From assembly GCA_947652605.1 (NCBI GenBank), contig OX393576.1, positions 11,434,575 through 11,498,574 of the forward strand: a stretch of DNA of 64,000 nt, written 5' to 3'. Below, in pieces: positions 11,784-22,580 of the stretch; position 1 is the stretch's first letter; each line of letters starts with the position of its first letter. The notes under the pieces are model-generated. The model did no database searches, was not told where the DNA came from, and saw nothing but the letters and a program-made list of their open reading frames with translations. This stretch comes from Elmis aenea (lineage: Eukaryota; Arthropoda; Insecta; Coleoptera; Elmidae). The translations under genes and the position numbers were made by a program.

Positions 11784-12491
11784 CAGTGTGTCTAAAAGGT
11801 ATGAAATATGCTATATATCTCAGTAAATATCTACTTTAGGAAATTTTTTTTTGAATAAAACTTATTTTGTACTTAGTTTTCCACCATAAGACAAAATTTA
11901 AATCTTTTTTTTCGAATAACAAAAGCGCATTGAAAAACATTGAATTATTTTAAATGGCTATATTATACTCATTTGATTGAAAAAAAAAAACTCTTTTCAA
12001 TGATCGGTCACCTTAAAAGTTAAGTTTATGTTAAGAGGCCGGAGAATTTAAATTTAAAAGATCGTATTAGAGAAATTACACCTGAAATGGTTGGGAATGT
12101 TATAAACGGGTTTAAAAACCGAGTTTATCATTGCCAAGATGTAAATGGTTCTCACAGTTTGAACACTTATTGTAGATTTCGTCAAAAAAATTTAGTTCTT
12201 ATGATGTTTTTGTTAGAAATAAATACTATTCAATTACAATAATTTTTGCGTTTTTCTCAAAAAATTGCTTAAGTAAGGGTACTTAAGTTTTGCATCATTG
12301 AAAAGAGAAAAAAAATCTTTATGGAATGAGTATAATATAGGGGTATTGTTTTTCATTGCGCTTTTGTTATTTGAAAAAAAAATTCTTATGGTGGAAAACT
12401 AAATACCAAACAACTTTTATTTAAATTATTTTTCCCTAAAGTGGATATTTACTGAGATATATAGCATATTCCATACCTTTTGGACACACTG
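11784..12491 (+). mobile_element. Foldback element carrying a transposase C-terminal remnant
   Basis: It starts after a TA with CAGTGTGTCTAAAAGG and ends with the complementary CCTTTTGGACACACTG followed by TA. Arms of about 200 bp share the ATATATCTCAGTAAATATC segment and its complement. The core encodes the C-terminal transposase piece listed next, so this is an internally deleted copy of a once-autonomous element. Confidence 0.85.
12039..12203 (+). pseudogene. C-terminal fragment of a Tc/IS630-type transposase
   Basis: An uninterrupted frame reads PENLNLKDRIREITPEM, then VINGFKNRVYHCQDVNGSH. This matches the usual C-terminus of insect IS630/Tc3-like transposases (P--DL--RI...I---V-NRL-YC-E-NG-HF). 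There is no start codon and the catalytic DDE region is absent. The frame is limited to the core between the foldback arms. Confidence 0.65.
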
Positions 12492-12493
12492 TA

Positions 12494-13689
12494 TACGTTT
12501 ATTAATCAATAAGCTTAATTAAAAATCGCATGTAGGCTTCATTAGAAAAACTGTACACTAAATTAAGGGATTCTATTTAATTCATAATTATGTAACAAAA
12601 TACTTAAAAAACATTTGGATAAATCATATAGAAATTAAGATTTTTAGCCAGAGAACCCGTGTATAGAATTGTTTATGGAACAAACGGTAGCACAATGCAA
12701 AATTATGTGATATATTTTGGCAACCACAACTTTTAACTATGCAAAATTATTCTGAATACCATCAAAGAAATGCGTAGTAAAAATCACAAAGATGAAACAA
12801 ATAAAAAACCTCATACATTTCCACCGCTAAGGGATTGTTAGATAAAATATTAAAACTTGTATACGCTACCAGTCGATGTTAATTTATAAATAAATATCTG
12901 AATGTAATGTTCGAATCAGAATGTTTTTGGAAAACGAGCATTCAGCAAAATTAGAGTATGCTTGTAAATAACAAAAAACGAAACAAATGCTATCTTCTAC
13001 TCAAATAAAAAACTAAAGCTAGTTTTTTTTTCAGAAACCAAACGAATTTATTGATTCTTGTTTTACGATCTAGCATGGGCATTACACGCTTGCCGTTTGT
13101 TTTATTATGCCTAAGCATTTTCGTTGAATACAAGTTGTTCAAGTAACCTTACTTTTAACATGTTACGGAAAGACGGAATGCCAAATTAGAGCAAGCTCAT
13201 ATTTTTTGGGCCAGAGAACGAATATCTGAATTTAAATTTGATGGAATATTGCAAGTGACTGTGAATAAAATGTAATTTATCATCTTCTACGGACATTTAT
13301 TCGAAGAAACTTCCAATCTGATACTGAATATGGTGTGAATATTTCCGCATCTCGAACTTCATTAATCTTTTCAGGAAGCCCAATGCCCTAATGCGATTAA
13401 CTACTCAGTCTGTCTTAATCAGCGTAAAGTGTAAAATGTTAGATAACCCTGTTGTTAATATGAGGATCCTATTCGGAGTAAATTATCCAGAAATATTATA
13501 TTCACTAATGTGTACATTCATACTCTATTACCAGTGGTTTGCAAACTTTTAGTCCTTGCAGCCACCTCTTTTCACCAAAATGTTATACGGACTTCTTAAA
13601 TATATAGTCCAAAGTCTGTTTTAATCCAATACCAAGATGTTTAATTACCTAGTTAGTAGGAAAATGAGGGCGAATAATAGTATATTACA
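12494..13689. other. Stretch without recognisable gene
   Basis: AT-rich; no coding, RNA or repeat structure I can support. Confidence 0.5.
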
Positions 13690-13899
13690 TAACAAGAGTT
13701 GTAAGAAGCATATTACGCACGAGTTGAAAAGTTGCGCACGGAGCCGCGTAGCGGCGATGGCGTAATTGCTTTAAAACTCGTGTTATGTAGCATACTTTTT
13801 CTACGATCACATAATACGTACGATTTTAACGGCTTTTTGGCTAATACACACGTGTAATTACGTTGTGTTGTCAATTTTGACGTAAGCCTACTTTGGTCT
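13690..13899. repeat. Possible dispersed repeat with GC-rich palindromic core
   Basis: It contains GAGCCGCGTAGCGGCG within otherwise AT-rich DNA, with ACTCGTG and GCACGAGT-like pieces around it. The 77-codon minus-strand frame across it shows no domain. Its GAGCCG..GGCGA style recalls the repeat at about 53.7 kb. Identity unknown. Confidence 0.35.
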
Positions 13900-14271
13900 A
13901 AAAAAATTTTTACGCTCGCCGTTAAAAAGTTATGACACAAACTCACCTTTTTTTAAATGAAAGCTATAGTTGGCTATGACCTATTTAAATTCCTTATTTT
14001 TTCCCTTTCCAAATATATAAAGGTTAATGTATTTATTTTCAATAATAAGCAAGTTACAAAGATTGTTTTATTTTTTTTTAAAGATGGGAAACAAACAGAA
14101 GGCTGTGAAAACAAAAAAAAAAAACAAGAAAAACCTGAAATGGTAAAATATATTTGAGAACTGTTCTGAGTTTGTCTCAAAAAACTGCACATTTTCAGTA
14201 ATTTAACCGTTTTTCTATCTTGACTATTAAGCGAGATACCCATCTAAGCCCATGGAATTTGGACCACCCTG
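13900..14271. mobile_element. Truncated foldback MITE
   Basis: The right end is GGACCACCCTG followed by TA at 14272. The interior includes ATAGTTGGCTATG at 13966-13978, also found in the arms of the foldback at 32308-33857 and that at about 60757-61348. The matching left terminus is not found, so it is a partial copy. Confidence 0.6.
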
Positions 14272-14285
14272 TACGTAACAATTCT

Positions 14286-14730
14286 TACTTATAGTTAAGA
14301 AAATTGGGCACATAAGAAAACCAAAAAACAAAGGATACAGACGCAGAAGATAAGATTTTTGAGAAGAATAGAAGTATGCAGACTAATTGGTAAGATTAGC
14401 AAAGATGAAATCAGAAAAAGCCCAAAAGTGAAAGACATAAATAAAGATATGAGATGGCTGGGACATCTACCACGCATGCCAGAAAGCAGATACGGAAAAA
14501 TGGAATACATGGAATACAAAGTTTGAGGAAATAACAAGTAGAGGAAGATCAAGAACAAAATGTGAAAACAAAGTGACAAACGGACTAAAAGAAAAAGGAT
14601 TTTTCTGGAGAGATTTGCCACCCACAGTGAGCCAATGATAAAAAGAAACGGAGAACCAATCAAGAACTAGGCAACATATTTCGACACCGAAAGGTATAAG
14701 AGGAATCGTTGTTGAAGCAATAAAAGGCAA
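14286..14730 (+). pseudogene. Non-LTR reverse transcriptase C-terminal tail
   Basis: A frame with MRWLGHLPRMPESRYGK (about 14449-14500), then SRGRSRTKCENKV and GFFWRDLP, matches the W-GH--RM...RGRPR--W tail of non-LTR reverse transcriptases. It is frameshifted and incomplete. Confidence 0.6.
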
Positions 14731-15216
14731 ATAATTGTTGTTTAGTAAATTAATAAAAAGTTTTCCGACAAAACCATATTTTGCGTCTCATCACATTTTC
14801 ATTTAAGATCATCCTGTAGAGACCACTATAAAAATGGAACCCATTGTAGCAAGGTATAAAACGATATTAAAAACATTAAGTAATTTTAAATCTTCCTTCG
14901 CGGCTGTATCATGTAATTATTCATGTTTTCTTACCGCAATTGTTTTACGACAGGTATTTGATTAACTTCTGTGATGTAGCAACCAAACTAATTATATTAT
15001 CCCAACCAACATTCTAATTTAATTGTAAATGCTTTTACCTCGTAAATAAATAATGTAGCTGCTACCTCACCTTTTTTTATGTACTTTGTACTTGTATATC
15101 AATCTTTCTTTGACCGTTATTATTTTTTAATTCTTTATTAATAATGAACCTACATTTATTTCTATATTAGAGTTCATTTGCTAAGTTAGCAGATTTATTT
15201 CACATTGTGTGATAAA
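14731..15216. other. Stretch without recognisable gene
   Basis: AT-rich; nothing recognised. Confidence 0.5.
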
Positions 15217-15224
15217 GGTAAGTG

Positions 15225-16444
15225 TAGGGTTTTTCGGATCCGGGTACCCGGATTCGGATTCGCCGAATCCTACAGCAAATATTCGGATTCGATATTCGGT
15301 CTAAGATTCGACGAATCTCGTATTAGGTCTCATTAATGCTAACACAACTTCAGAGAAAATACTTAATTTTGCAACAAATATTACGAAACGATTGTTTGAC
15401 GGAGAAGACAAAAATGAAGAAACTGAGCATTCAACAGAGGGTGATTGCGGAATATTGCAGATGACGTTCAGTTGTTAACGATGGAAGAAGAGCTTAATCA
15501 TATATTGGAAACGGTAAAATGCCTTATATTACCAAAGTCTCAAGATAAATTTACCTACTTAAAAAAAAAATGCATTATTTTCAAATGCCAAAATTAGAAC
15601 GAACTATTTAGAAAAAGTATATCGAGCAATCATAACAATTAAACCAAGGTCAACCAATTCAGAGAGAACTTCTCTGAAGATGAAGCAAAAAAATAACCCT
15701 GATTTTTATCTTAAGATTTTGCATTTTTTTAGGTTATTTCGCTTATTTTTGAAAATAGACATACAAAATATTATATCATTGTAAAGAGAAAAAAATAATC
15801 TTTAAATCAGTCATCACCTACTACGATTGCCATTCAAAAAAAAGTTGTTTTGTCAAATATCTCGCACGGTAATTCATTAAAAAAAATCTGACTGTTGCCA
15901 TCTTATAGCAAACCAAATCTACAAAACTTTTTTCCTTTGGCGTTTTTGTGTATTCGCAACAATAGCCGAGATATTTAAGTTTAAAAATTTTGATCGATTT
16001 CGGTTTTTTCGTTATATCACGCAAGCCATGGATTTTTTAAACAAAACAAGATCTGGTTATACACCCCTAAATAGCTAACTTTTGTCCCATTTGATCAACC
16101 TTGTATTTTCATTATTTACGGAGATAGTAATAGTGTCCCATGGAAAAGTGAAACACCCTGTATACTAATATACTTGTTATTTTACTTCATACTTTAAGAC
16201 TTTAACAATGAAATACAGTGCCATTTTAACTAATTGAAGGCCGTGTTAGTAAAACCCATTGATGCGCTACTGACAAAACTGACAACCGCTGACAAATATT
16301 GTAAATATTGTACAATAATTTTTATGGCACTACAATTCATTTAATTTTAGAACTGGATTCGGATCCGGATTCGGATTCGTAAAATAATCGTGGATTCGAT
16401 TCGGATTCGTCGAATCCAAAAAGACCGAATCTTCCCAAACCCTA
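15225..16444. mobile_element. hAT-like non-autonomous element with perfect 8-bp target duplication
   Basis: The element begins TAGGGTTTTTCGG and ends AAACCCTA. It is flanked on both sides by the identical octamer GGTAAGTG (15217-15224 and 16445-16452). Subterminal regions are rich in GGATTCGGATTCG in opposite orientation at the two ends. An 8-bp duplication is diagnostic of hAT transposition. The interior has only short frames (for example MEEELNHILETVK at about 15481) and also contains a CACCCTG-type MITE end at 16160. The length of 1220 bp is too short for a full hAT transposase. Confidence 0.9.
15990..16160. mobile_element. MITE right-end fragment inside the hAT-like element
   Basis: GTGTCCCATGG...AAACACCCTG followed by TATA is the right terminus of a CAGGGTG-type element. 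No matching left end is seen within the host element. Confidence 0.5.
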
Positions 16445-16489
16445 GGTAAGTGGTAATGTATAAAAAAATCTCTTTGGATATTGACTATA

Positions 16490-17103
16490 CAAGGTGTGTA
16501 TAAATTGGCGGAAGCGCTACACGTGACGATGTTCTTCGTAAAATTCTAAGTCGAAAATCTTGATACAAAAATGTTGTAACATGCTTCCTAAGGCCTTAAG
16601 AACCATGTAAAGAAACAAACATTTGGCAAAATTGCATCCATTGATTTGCGCTTGGACATTTTTAATCAGAAATGTTTTCTTAGGTATTTATAATATTTTT
16701 TCGAACTAAAAGCCTTCGGTTCGTAAACATAGCTGCAAACTTTTAGGTAACGTCTAACACAAACTAGAAATAATTACGAGAAAAACAGAGATGACGGCTA
16801 ATGACAATGTTGCCATGTGTATTATTTTCATTTAAATCAGTGATTAACATATTTTCAACAACGATTTTTGAAAGGAAAAACAATATCTAGGAAAAAATAT
16901 TATTCGAAATTTATTTTTATTTCAAATCGCAGATTTTTCATTAAAAAATATTAAATAATAACGCTTATTAAAGGACTGAATGTGAAAACTTTGAGGACCT
17001 CTTGCAGACATGGTACAACATTTTTGTATTAAGATTTTCGACTTAGTTTTACGAAGAACATCGCCACGACGTGTAGCGCTTCCGCCCATTTATACACACC
17101 CTG
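16490..17103. mobile_element. TA-flanked MITE, family A copy 1
   Basis: The ends are CAAGGTGTGTATAAATTGG and its complement CCATTTATACACACCCTG, with TA on both sides. Terminal inverted repeats are about 100 bp and include GGCGGAAGCGCTACACGTG. A second complete copy lies at 51363-51987. No coding capacity. Confidence 0.9.
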
Positions 17104-17105
17104 TA

Positions 17106-18016
17106 TACACACGTTTATTAAGTACCAAATATCTATGTAAATTTAGTTACATGAAGAAAGCAAAGACAAAAAGTTGGGCGTAAGTCTGCAACAAACCCAC
17201 ATTACGCAAAAGAATGAGTATTATAACGAATAAAATTAGATTAAATTTTTCTTACCTAATTTCATCCTGATTAAAAAATGAAATTAACTCTTTTAATTGG
17301 TTTAATAATGCAAACACCATAACAATTGTGCCGCAGTAATAAAATTCATTTTTATATTCAATTAAAACACCTGTGTAAGACGTTTAATCTCCAAAGACAA
17401 TAACTCTAAAGAGAGAAATTAAGACAATAACACCCACTTCTTAGTTTGATGTTTATATTTCGATCTTTGAGGCACAAATAACTACGCTTTCTTCTGTTAT
17501 GTCACCACTAAACAACATACTTCTGCATAATCCCGAAGGTCAACATCCTTGGAACGTTTTATTTTGTAATTCCTGAGTTACAAAAGGAAATCGTAAGCTT
17601 TATGGTCCTTTGTCATTGTCTAGTTTTCTATTATGGAGTCATCTTTATGGGACCGTGTGGTAAATATGCGCCAAACTGCCTTTAAAGTGAGACTTCCAAC
17701 CTAACGATTAACATTTATTATCAAAGACAATGGACACATTAGTGTGTTCTGAATGAGTTGAGCTTTACTCGGGCGATTAATTTGTGATAAAAGATATAAA
17801 TGACGTTTATGTTCATGCTCAAGTTAAAATTGTTTATCTAGGGCGTGCGAGAATGTTTGAAAAAAGGTTTTGCGCGTATTTAAACAGTAAAAAACGCTTT
17901 GATGTAAAGTATAGCTCCATTTTAATTCTTTTTTGATTGTTAACAAAATTGGAACGACGGATAAAGGATGAATCACATTAAATGGTCTCTAATTTTTGTT
18001 TTGTATATAAGCACAA
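17106..18016. other. Stretch without recognisable gene
   Basis: AT-rich; nothing recognised on either strand. Confidence 0.5.
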
Positions 18017-18232
18017 CGATTAAGATACATCATGAGAAGGAAACCCACTGAAATGATAACACAATCGATCCCTATTTGGCCCAGGAACAAGGGAAGACCA
18101 AGGAAAATATGGAGAGACGCCCTGGATGAAGACACAAAAGCAGTGGGAATAAATGACTGGAAATCCAAATGCAAAGACAGGAAAGACTGGAAAAAAATAA
18201 CGGAGGCAGCCAGAACCAACAATAAGCTTTAA
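18017..18232 (+). pseudogene. Non-LTR reverse transcriptase C-terminal end
   Basis: The frame contains RNKGRPRKIWRDALDEDTKA, then NDWKSKCKDRKDWKKITEAA before a stop. This is the signature end of L1/CR1-like reverse transcriptases (RGRP-K-W-D-V--D......DR--W). Only the last 66 codons remain. Confidence 0.75.
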
Positions 18233-18269
18233 AAATTAGAGAAAGAGAACCGATCCACCTCAATAAATG

Positions 18270-18710
18270 GATTTAAAAAACGCCGCGGCGTCAGCCATAA
18301 TCCTAACGATTATACAGCTCAACGAAAGAATGAATATAAGCCGTGTGAATGCAGCAGCAATGAGATTTCTTAGAAAAATACAAGAAAAATCCAAGGAAAA
18401 ACAAAAAAAGTTGGAATCAAAAATAAGACATATAGAGAACAATTAAAGATAAAATCGGTTAAAACAAAAATACTAGAAAGACGGATGGTTGGGTCACATT
18501 TATAGGATGAAAGAAGAAAGGTTAACCAGAAAGGTCTATGAAGCAAGACCACAGGGGAAAAAAACAAAAGAGGTAGACCGAGAAACCTGGCAATACGGTA
18601 AAAAACGCAGCAACAGATAGAAACATCAAATGGAAAAGAGCTAGCACAAGAAAAAATATGGAAAAAAGTTAGCACAACACAACTCAACAGTCCTACAACC
18701 TACACCTACA
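18270..18710 (+). pseudogene. Second reverse transcriptase C-terminal tail, different family
   Basis: Pieces read ERMNISRVNAAAMRFLRKI, then GWLGHIYRMKEERLTRKVYE and ARPQGKKTKEVDRETW, broken by stops. This is the R-N--N--EMR-LR-I ... W-GH--RM arrangement of non-LTR reverse transcriptase tails. It lies head-to-tail behind the previous relic. Confidence 0.75.
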
Positions 18711-20299
18711 ACAATAGAAGGACTAATGACTAAATAAAAAATACTCTATAAGCTTAGGTATTAAATATTATGTACTACTTATAGAAATTCTCTACTACTG
18801 TTTTTAAGAAACTTTTGGCAAATGGAGCTAAGAAATAGTATTTTATAAATATCAGATTACCACTACTGCTGAATTTTTATTTTAATAAATGATTTGATAG
18901 TTTTATTTATTATTTTTTCATAGAGGTCGCCAAATTGTGCCACAAACAATACTAATTACTCGATTATTAATATTAGTACAATGTACAAATATATTAAAGT
19001 TTAATGATAAAAATGATTTTTACTGTATTTGTTCAATCGACTTTCATTAAATGTTTTTCTGTTCGTAACAATTTTTATAAACGATATGCTACTGTAAGCC
19101 AATAAAAAAAAGCTATTAAAAATATTGCATAACTTTATTCCTTAATTTTCAACTGTTTGGATTCGTTACAAAGATCAAAGAAATTCAGGCAGAACTTTTA
19201 TCTCCACCTATCATCACACTTGGCAAACAAATGCGTCTAGTACAGAACAGAACCTTCAAAATTCACTGTCTCTTGAAAACTTGCTGGTGTTATCCATGAG
19301 TTTATACACCGCCATCTAAAGTTCGTTAGCTAACTCAGAGAAGTTGTGTTGCTGCTGCATAAAAAGCTTAATAAAGAGGACAAACTATTTTAAATACGTT
19401 TGGACAGCCCATAAAAATATATATGCAGTTTTGGGGTACAATTTTTTATTTTAACCTGATTGAAAAACCAGAAAAAAATAATTTATTGCATCATAAATTA
19501 ATTTTTAGACAACTAGCTTTAAGTATTATTGTATTTGTTATTTGTATTTGTTAAAAAGCCTCAATTAAAAGCAAGATAAATGATTGATTTATAATTATGT
19601 ATGAGCTTAATTGAATATCTCATCTTCTTAAAAGGGATCTCTTGCCAAAATGCATTTTGTGTCTTGTGTATCTTTATCAGTTGCAGAAGCGTTTCTTAAA
19701 AAAAAGCGAAGTTACTTTTATTTCAGCTTATTTATAATAAAAAAGCTAGCTTTTTAACTTTTCATACCTATGTAAGTAAATGCTTTCGTTAGAGTAGATT
19801 TTTGAAAAATTAAAAAAAAAAAAAAAACTTGTTGCTTACTGTGGTCTTATTTTAGTGTTAAGAGATTATGGCATTCGATATTTTCGAACCCTTAAACGCT
19901 ACGGGGATATTTTTGCGAACCCTCTTAAAAGACGATAAATAAACAAAAACATTGCAAATCTAATGAAGCAAAACTAAACTTGGAATTTACCATATTATCC
20001 GATCCTCGGCCAAAACGAGATACAAAACCATACTTACAATTAGATAACTGCAACTTTAATTACCAACAAATTATTGAAAGGGCGTTCGTTGTGTCGTCAT
20101 TTTTGACACGAAATCTCTCCCTTGATTTCAAGAACATTATCGAATCATTGTTCAAACATCAACTCAACGATAAGATATCTTATCAAAGTTGTGTGTGCAT
20201 CGAATTATTTCACAGCGACAACGTTCAAGATAGCGAGAAGTGATTTTTTAGTGTACCCCAAAATGTGAAAATGTTGTGATGGTAGAGTTTACGAATAGT
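18711..20299. other. Mostly featureless stretch upstream of the GTPase array
   Basis: AT-rich. One 87-codon frame (19980-20243) starts from a TTG-type position and contains DPRPKRDTKPYLQLDNCN. I do not recognise it and it lacks convincing splice context. Confidence 0.4.
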
Positions 20300-20304
20300 T
20301 TTCA

Positions 20305-20460
20305 TCAGTCGAAATTAAAAGAACTAACGCATCAGAGCAGGTAAGGGAAGCTTGGTTAAAAGCTGTCAACATTCTTAAGGAAAAGTACGACCAAATATTG
20401 AACTGTTTTAGTGCAACTAAATCTTTTGCAGCACATATAATGACTAATTGTATTTAATCG
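20305..20460 (+). other. Conserved segment at unit start: candidate upstream exon
   Basis: A segment repeated in all three units (also about 26028-26175 and 31307-31454) follows TTCATCAG and contains an in-register CAG|GTAAGG. Read through, it stays open for about 50 codons (SSVEIKR then NAS-QVR--WLK then EKY-DQ-LNCFSAT). Units 2 and 3 carry an extra 6 nt relative to unit 1, preserving the frame. It could be a 5' untranslated exon ending at GTAAGG, or part of an unrecognised peptide-coding exon. I do not recognise the protein. Confidence 0.35.
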
Positions 20461-21047
20461 TGATTTAAATTCTTTTGAAATAGAATACGTCAAGATAAAT
20501 TTGTAACGCGATATAAATAAAAATATATCGTCTTGCGTATTCAGGATAGTTTGTTAGGTATTACGTCAAAGTGTAGTGCAAAATTCATCGAACAGTTATC
20601 TATCAAAATTTATTAACCGTTCAGTTTTATTAAAAGAGCTGATAACAACCATAATGCAGGTTATATTCAAAAATTAAGTATTATGATTTAGTCGTTGTAC
20701 GTTACATTGTTAATTAAAATGTACTTAAAGTGAATACGCTGTATTTTGACGAGGAATTATACTTGGTGCAATAAATATATAACTATGTGTTAAACATTGT
20801 TGTTAAAAATAGTTTAGTTGGTAGGGGTTATCCAACGGCTTTAGTTATGCAGGTAAGTAGATTTCTACGGCATATTCTATTGGATTTGTAGCAATGTATT
20901 AATTTTTTGCGAAATCCACATGTTTATTATTATTTTTTTAAGCAAAACAGTACATTTAAGACAATTTCATTTATATAGAAGCCCATCACCAAATAGCAGT
21001 TTAATAAATAATGTGCAAAGTTAAAGACAAAAAAATTCTGGTGTATA

Positions 21048-22543
21048 CAGACAGGGTGTCCCAAATTCGAGTAAATGCATGGGGATCTCGCTTATCTTAA
21101 GAGCTACGAGGTCGGTTAAATTAGGGCAAAGTTGCGAAATTGGATGCTCATCAAATATCTGCAGAGAACATTTTCATAGCTGTCTTAGTTCAAAAGTTAT
21201 TCAAGAAAAACTGACAAAATTTATTTTTGTTTTTTTTGCCCTGTTTCCTACATTTTTTAAGATATCGACAATCTTGAAGCACTTCTCCTTGGCAACTTTT
21301 TACACTTTATATTTTGAGATAACAAAGAATTTCCAACAACGTTTCGTCTCTTCAGAACCGTCATCAACTTATTTTTTTAAACACGGCGAAAAAATTTTGA
21401 TCTCATAGTCTGATAGCATTTTGTCTTCTGATTTCAATGATATATGACACTTAATATCTAAAATGATATTTTACTACAAAAATTTGAGAAAAATTCATTT
21501 TGTCCAATTTTTGAATCAAATTATCTTATACAAAAAAAAAACAATTTTGTTGTGGTTCTGTTAAAACTGTTACTTTGACATTAATATGATTGTAATTAAT
21601 TGTATAATTTGCAACCAGCTAGAAATTCTTTGATAATTATGCTTTTGTAGGAAATTTTTATTTTCACTATGTTCTGGTAGTAAATTTTTAATTTATTTAT
21701 TTATTCGCTATCCCTTTGTGTATAGTGGAGTATTGTTAAAATAATTTTCGTCAATTATGGAAAATAAAAGGTGTTACAAATATGATATTGTAATTGATTT
21801 TAATGAAGTATTAAATAAACTGTTGAAAATTAAAAGGGATGCCATGAGAAAACAAAATGTTGTGTATATTATGACATTTCTCGAATTTCTTGTGTCGATT
21901 GTCATATTTAATAAAATGATTTTCACAAACAAAAAAAACACGTCATATCAAAGAAGTTCTAGCTGGTTGCAAATTATACAATCAATTACGATCATATTAA
22001 CGCCAAAGTGACAGTTTTAATAGAACAACAACCAAATTGTTTTGTTATTTATTTATTTATTTTTTGTATAAGATCATTTAATTAAGAAATTGGACAAAAT
22101 GAGTTTTTCTCAAATTTTTGTGATAAAATATCATTTTAGATATTAAGTGTCATATATCATTGAAATCAGAAGACAAAATGCTATCCGACTATGAGATTAA
22201 ATTTTTTTCGCCCTATTTCAAAAAAATGAAGATGATGTTTCTGAAGAGACGAAACGTTGTTGGAAATTTTATGTTATCTCAAAATAAAAAGCTTAAGAAG
22301 TTGCCATGGAGAAAAGCTTCTAGATTGTCGATATCTTAAAAAATGTAGGAAATAGGACAAAAAAATGAAAATCAATTTTTTCAGTCTTTCTTGAATAACT
22401 TTTGAACTAAGACAGCTATGAAAATTTTCGTTGCAGTTATTTGATGAGTATCCAATTTAGCAAATTTGCCCTCAACTAACCGACCTCGTAGCTCTTAAGA
22501 TAGGCGAGATACCCATGCGTTTACTCGAATTTGGGACACCCTG
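21048..22543. mobile_element. 1.5-kb foldback MITE inserted upstream of the unit 1 start exon
   Basis: Left end CAGACAGGGTGTCCCAAATTC after TA; right end GAATTTGGGACACCCTG before TA. The arms are about 590 bp each (about 21048-21640 and 21935-22543) and nearly complementary. Units 2 and 3 show the empty site (GGTGTATATAATATA) at the same position, proving a TA target duplication. The roughly 300-bp core is unrelated to the arms and has an open frame (21757-22011) starting MENKRCYKYDIVIDFNEVLN that I do not recognise. The right end is about 19 bp from the presumed 3' splice site upstream of the start codon. Confidence 0.95.
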
Positions 22544-22580
22544 TATAATATAGATTTTTGCAGGTAGCAGCAATTTTCGA

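Noticed and set aside
13713..13946. Minus-strand 77-codon frame rich in basic residues
   Set aside because: It covers a GC-rich palindromic repeat and looks like repeat sequence rather than a gene.
21757..22011. Possible captured host gene in a foldback core
   Set aside because: Not called as a gene: no homologue recognised and no promoter or splice context; kept only as a finding.
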